A DNA stretch of 64,000 nucleotides from Micromonospora_G sp044458865 (GCF_044458865.1 NZ_JBITIH010000008.1:201528-265527), one strand, 5' to 3'; positions 1 through 8,115 are shown, counted from the first letter of the stretch. Numbers and translations are program-made. The notes: a model not told the origin generated them from the sequence alone.

Positions 1-405
1 GTCGAGGTCGCCCTTGTCCACCGCCCGGGCGATCGCCAGCTCGGTACGGAGGCCCATGGTCATCCCGTGCAGGCGCTGACCGTAGACGTCGGTGATCGGG
101 GTTTCCCACGGCACCGGGAGCTGGAACGGAATGCTGAGCTGCTGGCCGGCGGCGAGCTGGAGCGCACCGGTCACCGGCAGCCGGTGGAACTCCATCGTGC
201 CGGCGTACTCGCTGTCGCCGGACTCCATCTCGACCCGGGTGACCAGGGAGAGGCTGATGTGTTCGATGTTCGCCGCGGCGTCCCCGCCACGCAGGTTCAC
301 CTGACCCTCGAGCACCAGACCGGGGCGGGTGTTGGGGTTGGACAGCACGGTGTCCACGCTCGGCCCACCGACCCCGAGTGCGCTTAACATCTTCTTGAAG
401 ACCAT
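1..405 (-). CDS. SpoOM family sporulation-control protein (C-terminus cut by window edge)
   Basis: Reading the minus strand from an ATG at 405 gives MVFKKMLSALGVGGPSVDTV and continues open to base 1, about 135 residues. The text matches the N-terminal half of the SpoOM (Spo0M) family: an arrestin-like beta-sandwich with the typical opening VFKK-LGVGGPSVDTVL, then a region starting RPGLVLEGQVNLRGGD. Bacillus Spo0M is a cytoplasmic sporulation-control protein; actinomycete members are common but poorly characterised. The gene is incomplete because its 3' end lies outside the window. No partner gene is visible on this side; the next gene (601-1041) is on the same strand but about 195 bp upstream. 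Family assignment is confident, cellular role is not. Confidence 0.85.
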   Translation of the reverse strand, partial: MVFKKMLSALGVGGPSVDTVLSNPNTRPGLVLEGQVNLRGGDAAANIEHISLSLVTRVEMESGDSEYAGTMEFHRLPVTGALQLAAGQQLSIPFQLPVPWETPITDVYGQRLHGMTMGLRTELAIARAVDKGDLD

Positions 406-600
406 TGGCTTGACACCATCCACCGTGGATCGACCTACGACCTACCGAACAGTAGTGGTCGTCCCTGTGAGATCGCTGAGAGCAGCCGGAATGTCACCCG
501 GGCGTGTCCGGACATGAAATCGACTCGGCAGAGGGACCTGTCAGGCCGTGCGGATGCGATGCCAGGGCGGTTGACGGTGTCGACGCCGCTCCTCGACGGC

Positions 601-1041
601 TCAGCCGACCCTGAGGTCGAGCGTGACCGTCTGACCGATGGTCACGGTGGTGGTCTGCGGCGCGGCCCGGACCGCGGAGGCGGCTCCGACGGGCTGGACC
701 TGGAACTCGTACCTGCCCGGCTCCAGGGTCCACTGGAAGGTGCCCTGGTTGTCGGTGGTGACCACCAGTTCCGGGATCGGACGCGCGGGGTTCTCCAACG
801 ACCTGGGCGCAACCGCGACACCGGCGACCGGCGAACCGTCGGCGCCCAGGACACGGCCGGTGACGGTGCCCCGGTTGGTGGCAGCCACCGCGTTCGCCGG
901 GTGGCTGGAGGCGGAGACAGGCGAGTCGCCGTTCGGCGAGCCTGGCGCGCCTGGTGTGGTGGCCGACGGCTGGGCGCAGGCGGAGAGCACAGCGACGACG
1001 AAGACCACGGAGACGAGTGCACGTGCACGAGTTGACCGCAT
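601..1041 (-). CDS. Lipoprotein with carboxypeptidase-regulatory-like domain
   Basis: 146 aa. I chose the ATG at 1041 because AAGGAGCTACCC precedes it and a lipoprotein signal peptide follows at once (MRSTRARALVSVVFVVAVLSAC). The lipobox is LSAC, with the lipidated Cys at about residue 22. A longer open frame runs to 1143 but its extension is non-conserved. After a Ser/Pro/Ala-rich linker (about 23-55) comes one beta-sandwich domain (about 58-146) with GTVTGRVLGADGSPVAGVAV and GRYEFQVQP. That is the pattern of carboxypeptidase-regulatory-like (Big/CnaB-like) domains, which are structural or binding modules. It is expected on the outer face of the membrane. The ligand is unknown. Confidence 0.75.
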   Translation of the reverse strand: MRSTRARALVSVVFVVAVLSACAQPSATTPGAPGSPNGDSPVSASSHPANAVAATNRGTVTGRVLGADGSPVAGVAVAPRSLENPARPIPELVVTTDNQGTFQWTLEPGRYEFQVQPVGAASAVRAAPQTTTVTIGQTVTLDLRVG

Positions 1042-1144
1042 GGGTAGCTCCTTATAACGATCTGGAGCATCTGACGTACGTGCGGTCGCGTCGGTTCCGC
1101 CTCCGCGACGGAAAGTAAGCGTCTCCGTACGCGTGGCACACAAA

Positions 1145-1174
1145 CGGGTGGGCCGGGAACACCCGGCCCACCCG
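1145..1174 (-). terminator. Hairpin terminator after the serine protease gene
   Basis: Perfect 13-bp inverted repeat CGGGTGGGCCGGG / CCCGGCCCACCCG with loop AACA. It lies 10 bp beyond the stop codon of the protease gene 1184-2158. There is no U tract, as usual in GC-rich actinomycetes. Confidence 0.8.
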
Positions 1175-1183
1175 CTCGATCGG

Positions 1184-2158
1184 TCAGGCAGCCTTCCATG
1201 CCTGCATGTTGTTGAACCTCGCCTCGGTGATGCGGGTTCCGTGGTTGTACGTGTTGTGCGGGTAACCGCTGTGCGGGAAGCCGTAGGCGTGGATCCCCAT
1301 CGAGCAGTAGCCCGTGCACCACGGGCTGCCCGCGGCGCGGTTCTGGTAGACCGGGCTGCCGCTCATGCCACCGGTGGTGTCGTTGCTGTAGAAGATCTGG
1401 TTCGCCTGGCTGACCGCGACGGTGCGCGCCACCGAGTCGCCCCGCCACTGCTCGCCAAAGGGCTTCTCACCCGGGTAACCGTTGATCAGCGTGCTGGCAC
1501 CGGCGAGGCTCGCCGCCTGCCACCAGTAGCCGAACCAGCCGGTGCTGTAACCGATCGTGCAGTTGAGCTTGATCGCGGCATAGTCGTACGCCTCGTCCCC
1601 GCTGACCGTCCAGCCGGTCACCGAGTAGAGCTGCCGGACCCCACACGAACCGTACGGGGCGGAGGAGCCGTTGCGCGCCGGCCAGACGGTGAGCTGGCCG
1701 GTGTACCACGAGCCTCCGCTGCCGCCGCTGTGCACACAGTGGCCAGCGGTGGCGACGATGTCCGGTCCGTACATCCAGCCGGTGCAGTGCGCGTTGCCGT
1801 TCCGCGTGATCATGACAACCGCGCGGGCCGGGAAGGAGGTGGTCGGGTTGATCCGGATCCGGTTGTCCGGACCGAAGATCGACTCCGTACCGAGAGCCGT
1901 CGCCGACGAACCGCTCGGCGCGGACAGGTTGGCACCCACCATCTTGCCGGTACCGGCGAATCCGGAGGTGCCGCCGACCGCCGCCCGGCTCGACACCGAC
2001 ACACGTGACCCGTCGCTCGCGACCGGTGTGTCCGGACGTGCCGAGCCTGGCGCCGCGCTGGCCGGTGCCGTGACGACCGTCAGCCCGGTCGCCAGTACGG
2101 TCACCGCCACCGTCACTCCGCGCAGCCAGGTCCGACCCAGTCCATTTCTTGTGTTCAT
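1184..2158 (-). CDS. Secreted trypsin-like serine peptidase (S1, glutamyl-endopeptidase-like)
   Basis: 324 aa. The ATG at 2158 has GGGAG upstream. A signal peptide (about 1-36, ending APASAAPG) is followed by a propeptide-like stretch (37-105) and an S1 peptidase domain (about 106-324). The catalytic triad is visible: His140 in VATAGHCV, Asp192 in EAYDYAAIK, Ser266 in TTGGMSGSPV. The GGMSGSP nucleophile motif is the version seen in V8-like/glutamyl endopeptidases, not the GDSGGP of true trypsins. Several Cys pairs suggest disulfides. It probably acts outside the cell on protein substrates; specificity is inferred only from the motif. A palindromic AACCGGTT box lies 147 bp upstream of the start (2305-2314), and a hairpin terminator follows the stop. 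Confidence 0.9.
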   Translation of the reverse strand: MNTRNGLGRTWLRGVTVAVTVLATGLTVVTAPASAAPGSARPDTPVASDGSRVSVSSRAAVGGTSGFAGTGKMVGANLSAPSGSSATALGTESIFGPDNRIRINPTTSFPARAVVMITRNGNAHCTGWMYGPDIVATAGHCVHSGGSGGSWYTGQLTVWPARNGSSAPYGSCGVRQLYSVTGWTVSGDEAYDYAAIKLNCTIGYSTGWFGYWWQAASLAGASTLINGYPGEKPFGEQWRGDSVARTVAVSQANQIFYSNDTTGGMSGSPVYQNRAAGSPWCTGYCSMGIHAYGFPHSGYPHNTYNHGTRITEARFNNMQAWKAA

Positions 2159-2667
2159 TCGGGAACTCCCTTTCCCTCATGTACCCGGGCTCGAATTGAG
2201 CACGGCAGTATTCGGCTCCTGACCCCTCGGTCCGAGCTGGATATTCGATCTGATCGCGGCAAGGTTCCGTAGTCTTCGCCATCGGCCATACCAAGACCGG
2301 TCGTCAACCGGTTGCCGGTTAGGCTCCCCGGACGCTTTCCGACTCGACACCCCCTGTGGCAGGCCACCACTCCTACCTGCTGATATCGCTCACTGTAGAG
2401 AGACAATTACAGAGAGGGAAGGGAGCCGCAACGCCATTAAGCGGCTATACCGTGTCAGATCCGCGACAAGGCGTTAAACCCCATCGGGATAGTAGAACTC
2501 ACCCTTCACAAAAAGACTCGCCCTGCGTGATCCTTCATGTTCAGCACGTCGCACCCACACGGCGAATCACGCCACACCCACGGCAATTGGGGATACGAGT
2601 TCGACCCCGTACATTCAGTCCGGCAACAACAACCGGCAATCGTCGGTCGGAAGTATCCGATACACGA
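2159..2667. other. Non-coding gap upstream of the serine protease gene
   Basis: About 500 bp between the protease start and the terminator of the mannanase gene. Open frames here are short and show no protein-like composition. Codon-position GC bias is lost and local AT content is higher, consistent with a promoter region. The one clear element is the CAACCGGTTG palindrome at 2305-2314. Confidence 0.5.
2305..2314. promoter_or_regulatory. AACCGGTT palindrome (candidate operator)
   Basis: Perfect 10-bp palindrome CAACCGGTTG, followed by a partial repeat GCCGGTTAGG. It lies 147 bp upstream of the protease start. The same AACCGGTT core occurs 125 bp upstream of the mannanase gene and 139 bp upstream of the M1 peptidase gene, suggesting one regulator for neighbouring secreted enzymes. 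The cognate regulator is not identified. Confidence 0.4.
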
Positions 2668-2703
2668 CGGTGGCCGGGTCCACGGAAATGGACCCGGCCA
2701 CCG
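2668..2703 (-). terminator. Hairpin terminator after the mannanase gene
   Basis: Perfect 15-bp stem CGGTGGCCGGGTCCA / TGGACCCGGCCACCG with a 6-nt loop, about 87 bp past the stop codon of gene 2790-4175. Confidence 0.75.
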
Positions 2704-2789
2704 GTGACAAAACCGAGGGTGGCGCCGGGCGATGCCCTGAAAACTCATTCACCGAACGGGAACGCGGCGCGCCGGCCCCCGGCCACGCC

Positions 2790-4175
2790 CTAGCTCGCGG
2801 TGCAGCGAGGCACGGGCACCCCGTTGCTGCCGTTCCAACTGCCGATGAACCCGAAGTTCGTGCTCACACCGGCACCCAGGCTGCCGTTCCAACTCACGTT
2901 CCGAGCGGTGACGTTGGAGCCGCTACTGGTGACCGTGGCGCTCCAGGACTGACTGACGGTCTGGCCGTTACCGAAGGTCCAGGTGACGGTCCAGCCGCCG
3001 ATCGCCGCGCCACCGGCGGTCACTCGTACGTCACCCTGGAAGCCGCCCTGCCACTGACCCGTGATCGCGTACGTCGCGGTGCAACTGCGCGTACCCGGAG
3101 GTGGGGTGCTGGGTGGGGTGGTCGGCGGCCGAGTGGTCGGCGGGGTGGTCGGCGGGCGCGTGGTCGGCGGAGTGGTCGGATTGCCGCTGTAGACGCTCGC
3201 CTCACGGGCGGTCTGCCGGATGCCGTTGGCCCCGTTGAAGATCCGTTGACCCCACGACGTGAGGCTGCCGGCGTCGAAGTTCGTCACCATGTCGAGATAC
3301 TCGACACCGCCCCCGTTACCGCTCCACGACCAGCCGATGTACCCGATCCCGTTGGCCTGGGTGTAGGACATGATGGTGTCCTCGTCCGGGTTGCCGTCCG
3401 AGTGGTTGTGCCCGAACTCGCCGACCACAATCGGCAGGTTGGCGCTACGGAACCGACCAAGGTAATCGGTGATCTCGGCGGCGGTGTCGAAGACTCCGTA
3501 CATGTGGATGCTGAAGACCGTGTTGCGGTCCGGATCGCTGTTGAACACCGACTGCGCGTTGTCACGCATGACGAACTGCCAGTCCTGACCCCAGTGCGGG
3601 GCGTCCACCATGATCGTGTGGTCGAAACCCGCGTCGCGCAGGCGGGTGATGGCGTTGCGGGTCGCCGTCGGCCAGGTGGCGCTGACACTGGCGTTGTTGC
3701 CGAACGGCTCGTTGCCGATGTTGAGGATGACGTAACGCTCCTGGCCAGCCAGGGCGCTCTGGACACTGATCCAGTAGCTCACCGCCTGGTCCAGCGTGAT
3801 CGCCGCGGCCTCCTCGCCGTACCCGGTGGTGTCGTGCGCCTCCAACACGCAGATCAACCGGTTCTGCTTGCAGATGGAGATCACGTTGGCGACGTCGCTG
3901 GCGCTGTTCTGCGTCCAACGGGCACCGGTGCTCAGCACCACGCGTACGGTGTTCGCGCCGAGCGACTTGATGCTGGCGAAGGCGCCGGTCTGGCCGGGAT
4001 ACCAGGTGTGCGCGTGGCTGACCCCGCGCATCACGAACGGGTTGCCGTTGGCGTCGAGCAACTGGCCGCCGCTCACCGTGAAGCCCGCGGCGGCATGCGC
4101 CGGCGGGATGAAGGCGAGTACGGAGAGAACGAGGGCGAGCAGCGCCGTGACGGCGACAGAGATCCTTGTTTTCAT
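2790..4175 (-). CDS. Secreted GH5 endo-beta-1,4-mannanase with C-terminal CBM2
   Basis: 461 aa. The ATG at 4175 follows GAGGT. Signal peptide residues 1-28 (ending PPAHAA). A glycoside hydrolase family 5 domain (about 31-330) carries the acid/base Glu156 in LNIGNEPFGN and the nucleophile Glu253 in VVGEFGH. The text around MRGVSHAHTWYP and LEAHDTTGYGEE resembles the GH5_8 bacterial mannanases of Streptomyces. A Thr/Pro linker (333-362) leads to a family 2 carbohydrate-binding module (about 364-459) with paired Cys and exposed Trp residues, typical for cellulose binding. The likely role is extracellular attack on mannan in plant cell walls while held on cellulose. A candidate operator lies upstream and a strong terminator downstream, so it is probably monocistronic. 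Mannanase rather than cellulase is inferred from sequence resemblance. Confidence 0.92.
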   Translation of the reverse strand: MKTRISVAVTALLALVLSVLAFIPPAHAAAGFTVSGGQLLDANGNPFVMRGVSHAHTWYPGQTGAFASIKSLGANTVRVVLSTGARWTQNSASDVANVISICKQNRLICVLEAHDTTGYGEEAAAITLDQAVSYWISVQSALAGQERYVILNIGNEPFGNNASVSATWPTATRNAITRLRDAGFDHTIMVDAPHWGQDWQFVMRDNAQSVFNSDPDRNTVFSIHMYGVFDTAAEITDYLGRFRSANLPIVVGEFGHNHSDGNPDEDTIMSYTQANGIGYIGWSWSGNGGGVEYLDMVTNFDAGSLTSWGQRIFNGANGIRQTAREASVYSGNPTTPPTTRPPTTPPTTRPPTTPPSTPPPGTRSCTATYAITGQWQGGFQGDVRVTAGGAAIGGWTVTWTFGNGQTVSQSWSATVTSSGSNVTARNVSWNGSLGAGVSTNFGFIGSWNGSNGVPVPRCTAS

Positions 4176-4298
4176 GGCCTACCTCAGGAAGAGCCCCAGG
4201 ACGGGGAGGGACGTGAGGGTTCGGCAACTGCTGCCCGGCAGCTGCCACCCGGCTTCCCGCGGCGCAGGGATCAGCGTAAAGACATGTATCAATGAACG

Positions 4299-4310
4299 CA
4301 ACCGGTTAAG
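4299..4310. promoter_or_regulatory. AACCGGTT box upstream of the mannanase
   Basis: CAACCGGTTAAG, sharing the AACCGGTT core with 2305-2314 and 5921-5934. It sits 125 bp upstream of the mannanase start and just inside the long terminator hairpin of the preceding gene. Confidence 0.4.
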
Positions 4311-4328
4311 TTCCCCCGCTCCCCCGGA

Positions 4329-4381
4329 GTAAGGAAGGGGCCCTTGTTAACGCATAGCGTTAACAAGGGCCCCTTCCTTAC
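4329..4381. terminator. Long terminator hairpin of the AAGGAAGGGGCCCTTGTTA repeat family (copy 1)
   Basis: Perfect inverted repeat with 25-bp arms (4329-4353 and 4357-4381) and a 3-nt loop ATA. The arm begins GTAAGGAAGGGGCCCTTGTT. It lies 13 bp beyond the stop of the M1 peptidase gene and upstream of the mannanase promoter. Related copies are at 30963-31014 and 38597-38650, all at gene ends, so this looks like a dispersed, recurrent terminator sequence. Confidence 0.85.
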
Positions 4382-4393
4382 ATGCAGCGGGGG

Positions 4394-5782
4394 TTACCAG
4401 GTGGTGGGTTTGCCGGGGGTGTAGATCCAGGTCTGGAAGAAGGACTGCAACCGCTGACCGGAGACCTTCTCGGCGAGGCGGACGAGGTCCTGGGTGCCGG
4501 CGGTACCGTCGCGGTTCGCCGCGTACCAGGTGCGCAGCAGGGTGAAGAAGGCCCGGTCGCCGATCTTCTCTCGCAGCGCCTGGAGGGTCATCGCCCCCTT
4601 GGTGTAGACCGAACCAGCAAAGAGGTTGTCCGCACCGGGGTCACCCGGCGGCGGATTCCAGATGCTGGAGGTGTCCGGGCGGGCGTAGTACGAGTCGAAC
4701 CGGGCCGCCGCCGTGGTGCCGCCGACGTGCTCGGTCCAGAGCCATTCCGCGTACGTGGCGAAGCCCTCGTTGAGCCAGATCTCCTGCCAGCGCTCCGGGC
4801 TCACACTGTTGCCGAACCACTGGTGGGCCAACTCGTGCGCGACCGTACCCTCCGACGGCGGACCCGAGTAGATCGGCCGGGTCTGGGTCTCCAGGGCGTA
4901 CCCGGCGTCGGTGTCGTCGTCGACGATCGCACCGAAGGAGGTGAACGGGTAGCGACCGAAGAGCCCGGCGAAATAACTGATCATCTCAGGGGTACGGGCC
5001 AACCCGGCGGCGGCGTCGGCCGGCAGGTCCCGGTCGATCGCGTCGATGATGGGCAGCCCGTTCGGGCCCTTGCTCCGGCGCAGTTCGTAGTCGCCCACCG
5101 AGGCGGTGGAGAGGTAACTGGCCATCTGGTCGGTCGCCCGCCAGGTGAACGTGGTCCAGCCCGCCCTGGTTTTCTGGCTCACCAGTTCGCCGTTCGCCAC
5201 TGCCGTCTTGCCTTCCGGGACGGTGATCCGGAAGTCGTAACCGGCCTTGTCGGTGGGGTGGTCGTTCACCGGGTACCAGGTGGACGCGCCTTCCGGCTCG
5301 TTCGCGACGAAAGCGCCGTCGGGGGTGGAGACCCAGCCGTAGAGCGCACCCTCGTTGTCTGTCGGCTGGCCGGTGGTGCCGTCGTACCTCACCACGACGG
5401 TGAACCGCTCGCCGGTCGAGAAGCCGTGCTTCGGCGAGATCCGCAGTTCCTGACCGTCCCGGTCGTAGCGGGCGGAGCGCCCGTCGACGGTGACCGAGCG
5501 TACGTCGAATCCGCGCAGGTCAAGGTTGAACCGGCTGATCCGCTCGGTCGCCCGCGCGCTGATCGTGGCCACCCCCGAGAACGCCCGGGTCGCCGGCTGG
5601 TAGCGGATCTCCAGTCCATAGTGTCGTACGTCGTATCCGCCGTTTCCGGCGAGCGGGAAGTAGTCGTCGCCGACGCCCGGTGCACCGGTCCGGCTCCAGG
5701 TGGCACTGGCGGGTGCCCCGGTGACGGTGAGAATGAGGGTCGCCGCCGCCGCGACCGCAGTGATCCGTCGATTCATGTGCAT
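4394..5782 (-). CDS. Secreted M1 family metallopeptidase (aminopeptidase N-like)
   Basis: 462 aa. Signal peptide about 1-27 (ending APASAT); a second ATG two codons in (5776) is an alternative start. An N-terminal beta domain (about 45-235) precedes the gluzincin catalytic domain (about 255-462). The zinc site is HELAH at 316-320 with Glu339 in WLNEGFA, giving the exact HEXXH-X18-E of M1 peptidases. The usual GAMEN exopeptidase motif is replaced by a GYALETQT-type stretch at 294-301, as in other short secreted actinomycete M1 proteins. It is shorter than classical PepN (about 850 aa), lacking the C-terminal ARM-like domain. It probably trims peptides released by the neighbouring secreted protease; that link is inference. 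Terminated by the long hairpin at 4329-4381. Confidence 0.9.
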   Translation of the reverse strand: MHMNRRITAVAAAATLILTVTGAPASATWSRTGAPGVGDDYFPLAGNGGYDVRHYGLEIRYQPATRAFSGVATISARATERISRFNLDLRGFDVRSVTVDGRSARYDRDGQELRISPKHGFSTGERFTVVVRYDGTTGQPTDNEGALYGWVSTPDGAFVANEPEGASTWYPVNDHPTDKAGYDFRITVPEGKTAVANGELVSQKTRAGWTTFTWRATDQMASYLSTASVGDYELRRSKGPNGLPIIDAIDRDLPADAAAGLARTPEMISYFAGLFGRYPFTSFGAIVDDDTDAGYALETQTRPIYSGPPSEGTVAHELAHQWFGNSVSPERWQEIWLNEGFATYAEWLWTEHVGGTTAAARFDSYYARPDTSSIWNPPPGDPGADNLFAGSVYTKGAMTLQALREKIGDRAFFTLLRTWYAANRDGTAGTQDLVRLAEKVSGQRLQSFFQTWIYTPGKPTTW

Positions 5783-5920
5783 AGCGCGTCACGCTAGTGC
5801 CGGCATCGAGGACGGGGAAGGGATCAGGCCGGTGCGGTACGTCCGGTCGATCCGGCGGTTGCCCGTCGGACCGACCGGACGCCGCCATCCCCACCACAGG
5901 ATGCTCACGCCAGCCAGACT

Positions 5921-5934
5921 CTTAACCGGTTAAG
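5921..5934. promoter_or_regulatory. CTTAACCGGTTAAG palindrome (candidate operator)
   Basis: Perfect 14-bp palindrome, 139 bp upstream of the M1 peptidase start. It shares the AACCGGTT core with boxes upstream of the mannanase and S1 protease genes. This is the most complete copy and may represent the consensus. Confidence 0.45.
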
Positions 5935-5975
5935 TCAGGTACGGTACCCGCGCCATCACTGGACAGTCAAGCTCA

Positions 5976-6581
5976 TCACTGTTTCGTCAACCGGACCGCC
6001 GCCCCCGACTCCGCCACCACCCCGCCCTGACCCGCCCGGTAGAGATCCCGAAGCAGCGCGATCTCCGCGCCGTGATGAATCGCCTCCCGGTTGATGTGCA
6101 ACACGAGCGAGGCGAGCGGATAGTCCGCGAACGGTCCTTCGGCCGGACCGCAGGGGCGAGTCAACCCCTCCGCCCCGAGCGTCCGTACGCCCTCGGTCCA
6201 CCGGGCGTACGCCTCGTCGAGTTGCGCGAGCGCCACCTCGGCCGTCCCCGCGTACGCGAACGAGTCGTAACTGGTCGCCGGGCCGTCGAAATGGGCGGCG
6301 TTACGCGCGCCGAAGACCCCGGCGATGATGTGGCCCAGTCGCCAGGCGATCGTCGTCACCGGCGCGGGGATGGGCTCCGGATAGACGAAGTCGATCGCCC
6401 ACTCCCCCGAACCGATCCCCTCCACCCCGCCCGTGCCCTGCCGGGAGCGGATGCTCCAGCAGCCGGCGACCGGCTCCCAGAGGTACTCGTCGTCGGTGAG
6501 GCCGTCCAGGCGCGGCCGGAGTTGGTTACGCCAGTGCCAGTCGAGCTGTTCCAGCAGTTCCTGGTTCCAGTCGATGTCCAT
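5976..6581 (-). CDS. DinB-like (DinB_2/YfiT-type) four-helix protein
   Basis: 201 aa from the ATG at 6581 (MDIDWNQELLEQLDWHW). An in-frame TTG at 6611 would add ten residues. The sequence has the DinB-superfamily pattern: an N-terminal helix with QLDWHWR, LTDDEYLWEPVAGCWSIR, a His in WRLGHIIAGV and a final HINREAIHHGAEIALLRDLY. The spaced His residues are the usual metal ligands of this fold. DinB/YfiT proteins include thiol-dependent transferases, but most members, including this subtype, have no assigned reaction. It is expected to be cytoplasmic. It is the first gene after the secreted-enzyme block and has no obvious functional link to it. Confidence 0.8.
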   Translation of the reverse strand: MDIDWNQELLEQLDWHWRNQLRPRLDGLTDDEYLWEPVAGCWSIRSRQGTGGVEGIGSGEWAIDFVYPEPIPAPVTTIAWRLGHIIAGVFGARNAAHFDGPATSYDSFAYAGTAEVALAQLDEAYARWTEGVRTLGAEGLTRPCGPAEGPFADYPLASLVLHINREAIHHGAEIALLRDLYRAGQGGVVAESGAAVRLTKQ

Positions 6582-6626
6582 GAACCCGAGGTTACGGATC
6601 GGGCCGGACAATCACGCCCGGAACGG

Positions 6627-7661
6627 TCAGGCACGCCGCCGGAGTCCGAGTGCGACAAGGACCTGCCGGACGGTTACCCGTACCGGTCCGACCACGTCGT
6701 CGCGTAACCACCGGGCGGTCGGGAGGGCGACGTACGACCATCCCCAACGGACGGCACGTGCCAACGGAACCGCGCTGCGGCGCCAGAGCCAACGCAGCGC
6801 GATTCCGATCGGCCGCAGCAGGAACCGGTAGACGAACCGTCCCAGCAACACGGCCAGCCACCAGCCGAAGCGCGCCCCAGAGACCAGCACCCGCAGGACG
6901 TACCGCAGCCCGCGCCCGAGCAGTCGTGCCAGGGCGAGGAACCGGCCGGCCAGCCAGCCGATCGCGTACCCGATCGGAACCAGGGTGTGGCGCCAGAGCC
7001 AGCGCAACGCGAGTCCCACCGGACGTAACAGGATCCGGTAGCCGAACCGGCCGACCAGCGCGGCGACCCACCAGCCGAACCTCGCGGCGCTGACCAGCAC
7101 CCGCCCCAGGTGGGCCACCCCCGCCCAGAGCAGGCCCAACAGCCGCAGGAGCTGGCGACCGGACCAGCGGGCGGCGACCGCGAGCACCCTGACAAGGGCC
7201 CGTACCGGTGGGGCGAGCTGACGGTACAGCCAGGCCAGCGGCGCCAGGACAAGATGGTGTACGAGCCACACCAGCGGCAACCAGACGAGATGGCGAGCCA
7301 CCCAGGCCAGGGGCCGCCAGAGCAAGTGAACGCCCACCCAGGCGAGTTGCCGCGCCAGCCACACCAGCGGCAACCAGAGCAGATACCGCGCCACCCAGAC
7401 GAGTGGACGCCAGAGCAGGTACCGCGCCACCCAGACGAGTGGACGCCAGAGCAGGCGGTCGACGACCCAACCCAGAGGCTGGAGCAGGTAGCGGAGAAGC
7501 AGACGGCCGACGTACCGGAGCGACACCCAGAGCAGTCCGAGCGGCACCAGGACAAGCGTGGCGACGACACGTACCGGTAGCTGGATCCACCGTGGCACGT
7601 CCGGCTCCAACGGTGGTGGTGCCGACGAACGCTGGGCGCCGCCCGTCTCTGCCTCGATCAC
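6627..7661 (-). CDS. Trp/Arg/Leu-rich tandem-repeat, probably membrane-associated protein of unknown function
   Basis: 344 aa, no recognised family. After a soluble N-terminus (1-25) comes a hydrophobic stretch (about 26-62). Residues about 65-150 are then tandem 12-residue units of the form LLWRPLVWVARY, with variants LLWLPLVWLARQ, LLWRPLAWVARH and LVWLPLVWLVHH. A second, longer duplication follows: the text from SAARFGWW through RWLWRH recurs from SGARFGWW through RWLWRR. Acidic residues are almost absent after residue 65, so the protein is extremely basic and amphipathic. The pattern would fit helices lying in or across the membrane with Arg facing phospholipid heads. Two repeat units are identical at DNA level (7384-7455), indicating recent duplication. 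Third-position GC is normal, so this is real coding sequence. Confidence 0.7.
   Translation of the reverse strand: MIEAETGGAQRSSAPPPLEPDVPRWIQLPVRVVATLVLVPLGLLWVSLRYVGRLLLRYLLQPLGWVVDRLLWRPLVWVARYLLWRPLVWVARYLLWLPLVWLARQLAWVGVHLLWRPLAWVARHLVWLPLVWLVHHLVLAPLAWLYRQLAPPVRALVRVLAVAARWSGRQLLRLLGLLWAGVAHLGRVLVSAARFGWWVAALVGRFGYRILLRPVGLALRWLWRHTLVPIGYAIGWLAGRFLALARLLGRGLRYVLRVLVSGARFGWWLAVLLGRFVYRFLLRPIGIALRWLWRRSAVPLARAVRWGWSYVALPTARWLRDDVVGPVRVTVRQVLVALGLRRRA
7384..7455. repeat. Two perfect 36-bp tandem repeats inside the repeat-protein gene
   Basis: The 36-bp unit beginning TACCGCGCCACCCAGACGAG occurs twice back to back (7384-7419 and 7420-7455). It encodes the 12-residue unit on the minus strand. 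More diverged units continue on both sides, so copy number may vary between strains. Confidence 0.85.
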
Positions 7662-7857
7662 CTGCCCGACGGTAGTGGCGGCACACCAGCACCATCCAAC
7701 GGACCGGCAGGACCGTTCGGGGCGGGGCGGGGCGCGGCTACGCGGCCGGTTCCGGGTCCCGGATCTGGCCGGCGCGGGTGATCACGTGATCGATCCTGCG
7801 TACGCTTTCGCCTGCACCTTGGTTCCCTTCGAGGGTTCCTGGCCCCCGTACCGGTTT

Positions 7858-7971
7858 GGCTGGGTGGTCGGCTTCGACCCACCCTTGCGTGATGTAGCGG
7901 TAGAGCAGGTTCATGTTGCCGGTGTAGCCGAGTTCTGGCCGCGAAGACTGCTTACGGCGTTGTAGATACCC
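7858..7971 (-). pseudogene. Fragment of an ISL3-type transposase C-terminal region
   Basis: On the minus strand one frame reads RPELGYTGNMNLLYRYITQG and then WVEADHPAKPV. This matches the ISL3-family segment usually written as RELGYxGxxNLLYRYxxQGR. There is no start, no catalytic region and the similarity fades within about 40 residues, so it is a short remnant in an otherwise gene-free 450-bp gap (7662-8115). It marks an old insertion between the repeat-protein gene and the lipoprotein gene. Confidence 0.6.
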
Positions 7972-8067
7972 AGGAGCAGTTGCGGGGAGAGTCGCGGAAG
8001 CGAACCGGGCGCAGCCGGCAGATACCCGCCCAGCGGTCGCCCGAGCGCGAAGCTGCGAAATCCCGCC

Positions 8068-8107
8068 AGCGACCCCCGGTCGCCTGTAGGGCTGTCCGGG
8101 GGTCGCT
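8068..8107 (-). terminator. Hairpin terminator after the 8116-8577 lipoprotein
   Basis: Perfect 12-bp stem AGCGACCCCCGG / CCGGGGGTCGCT with a 16-nt loop, starting 8 bp past the stop codon. Confidence 0.75.
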
Positions 8108-8115
8108 TCTCCCGG

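Noticed and set aside
2356..2793. 145-codon plus-strand frame
   Set aside because: No ribosome site or protein-like composition; it runs over a terminator hairpin and the mannanase 3' end.
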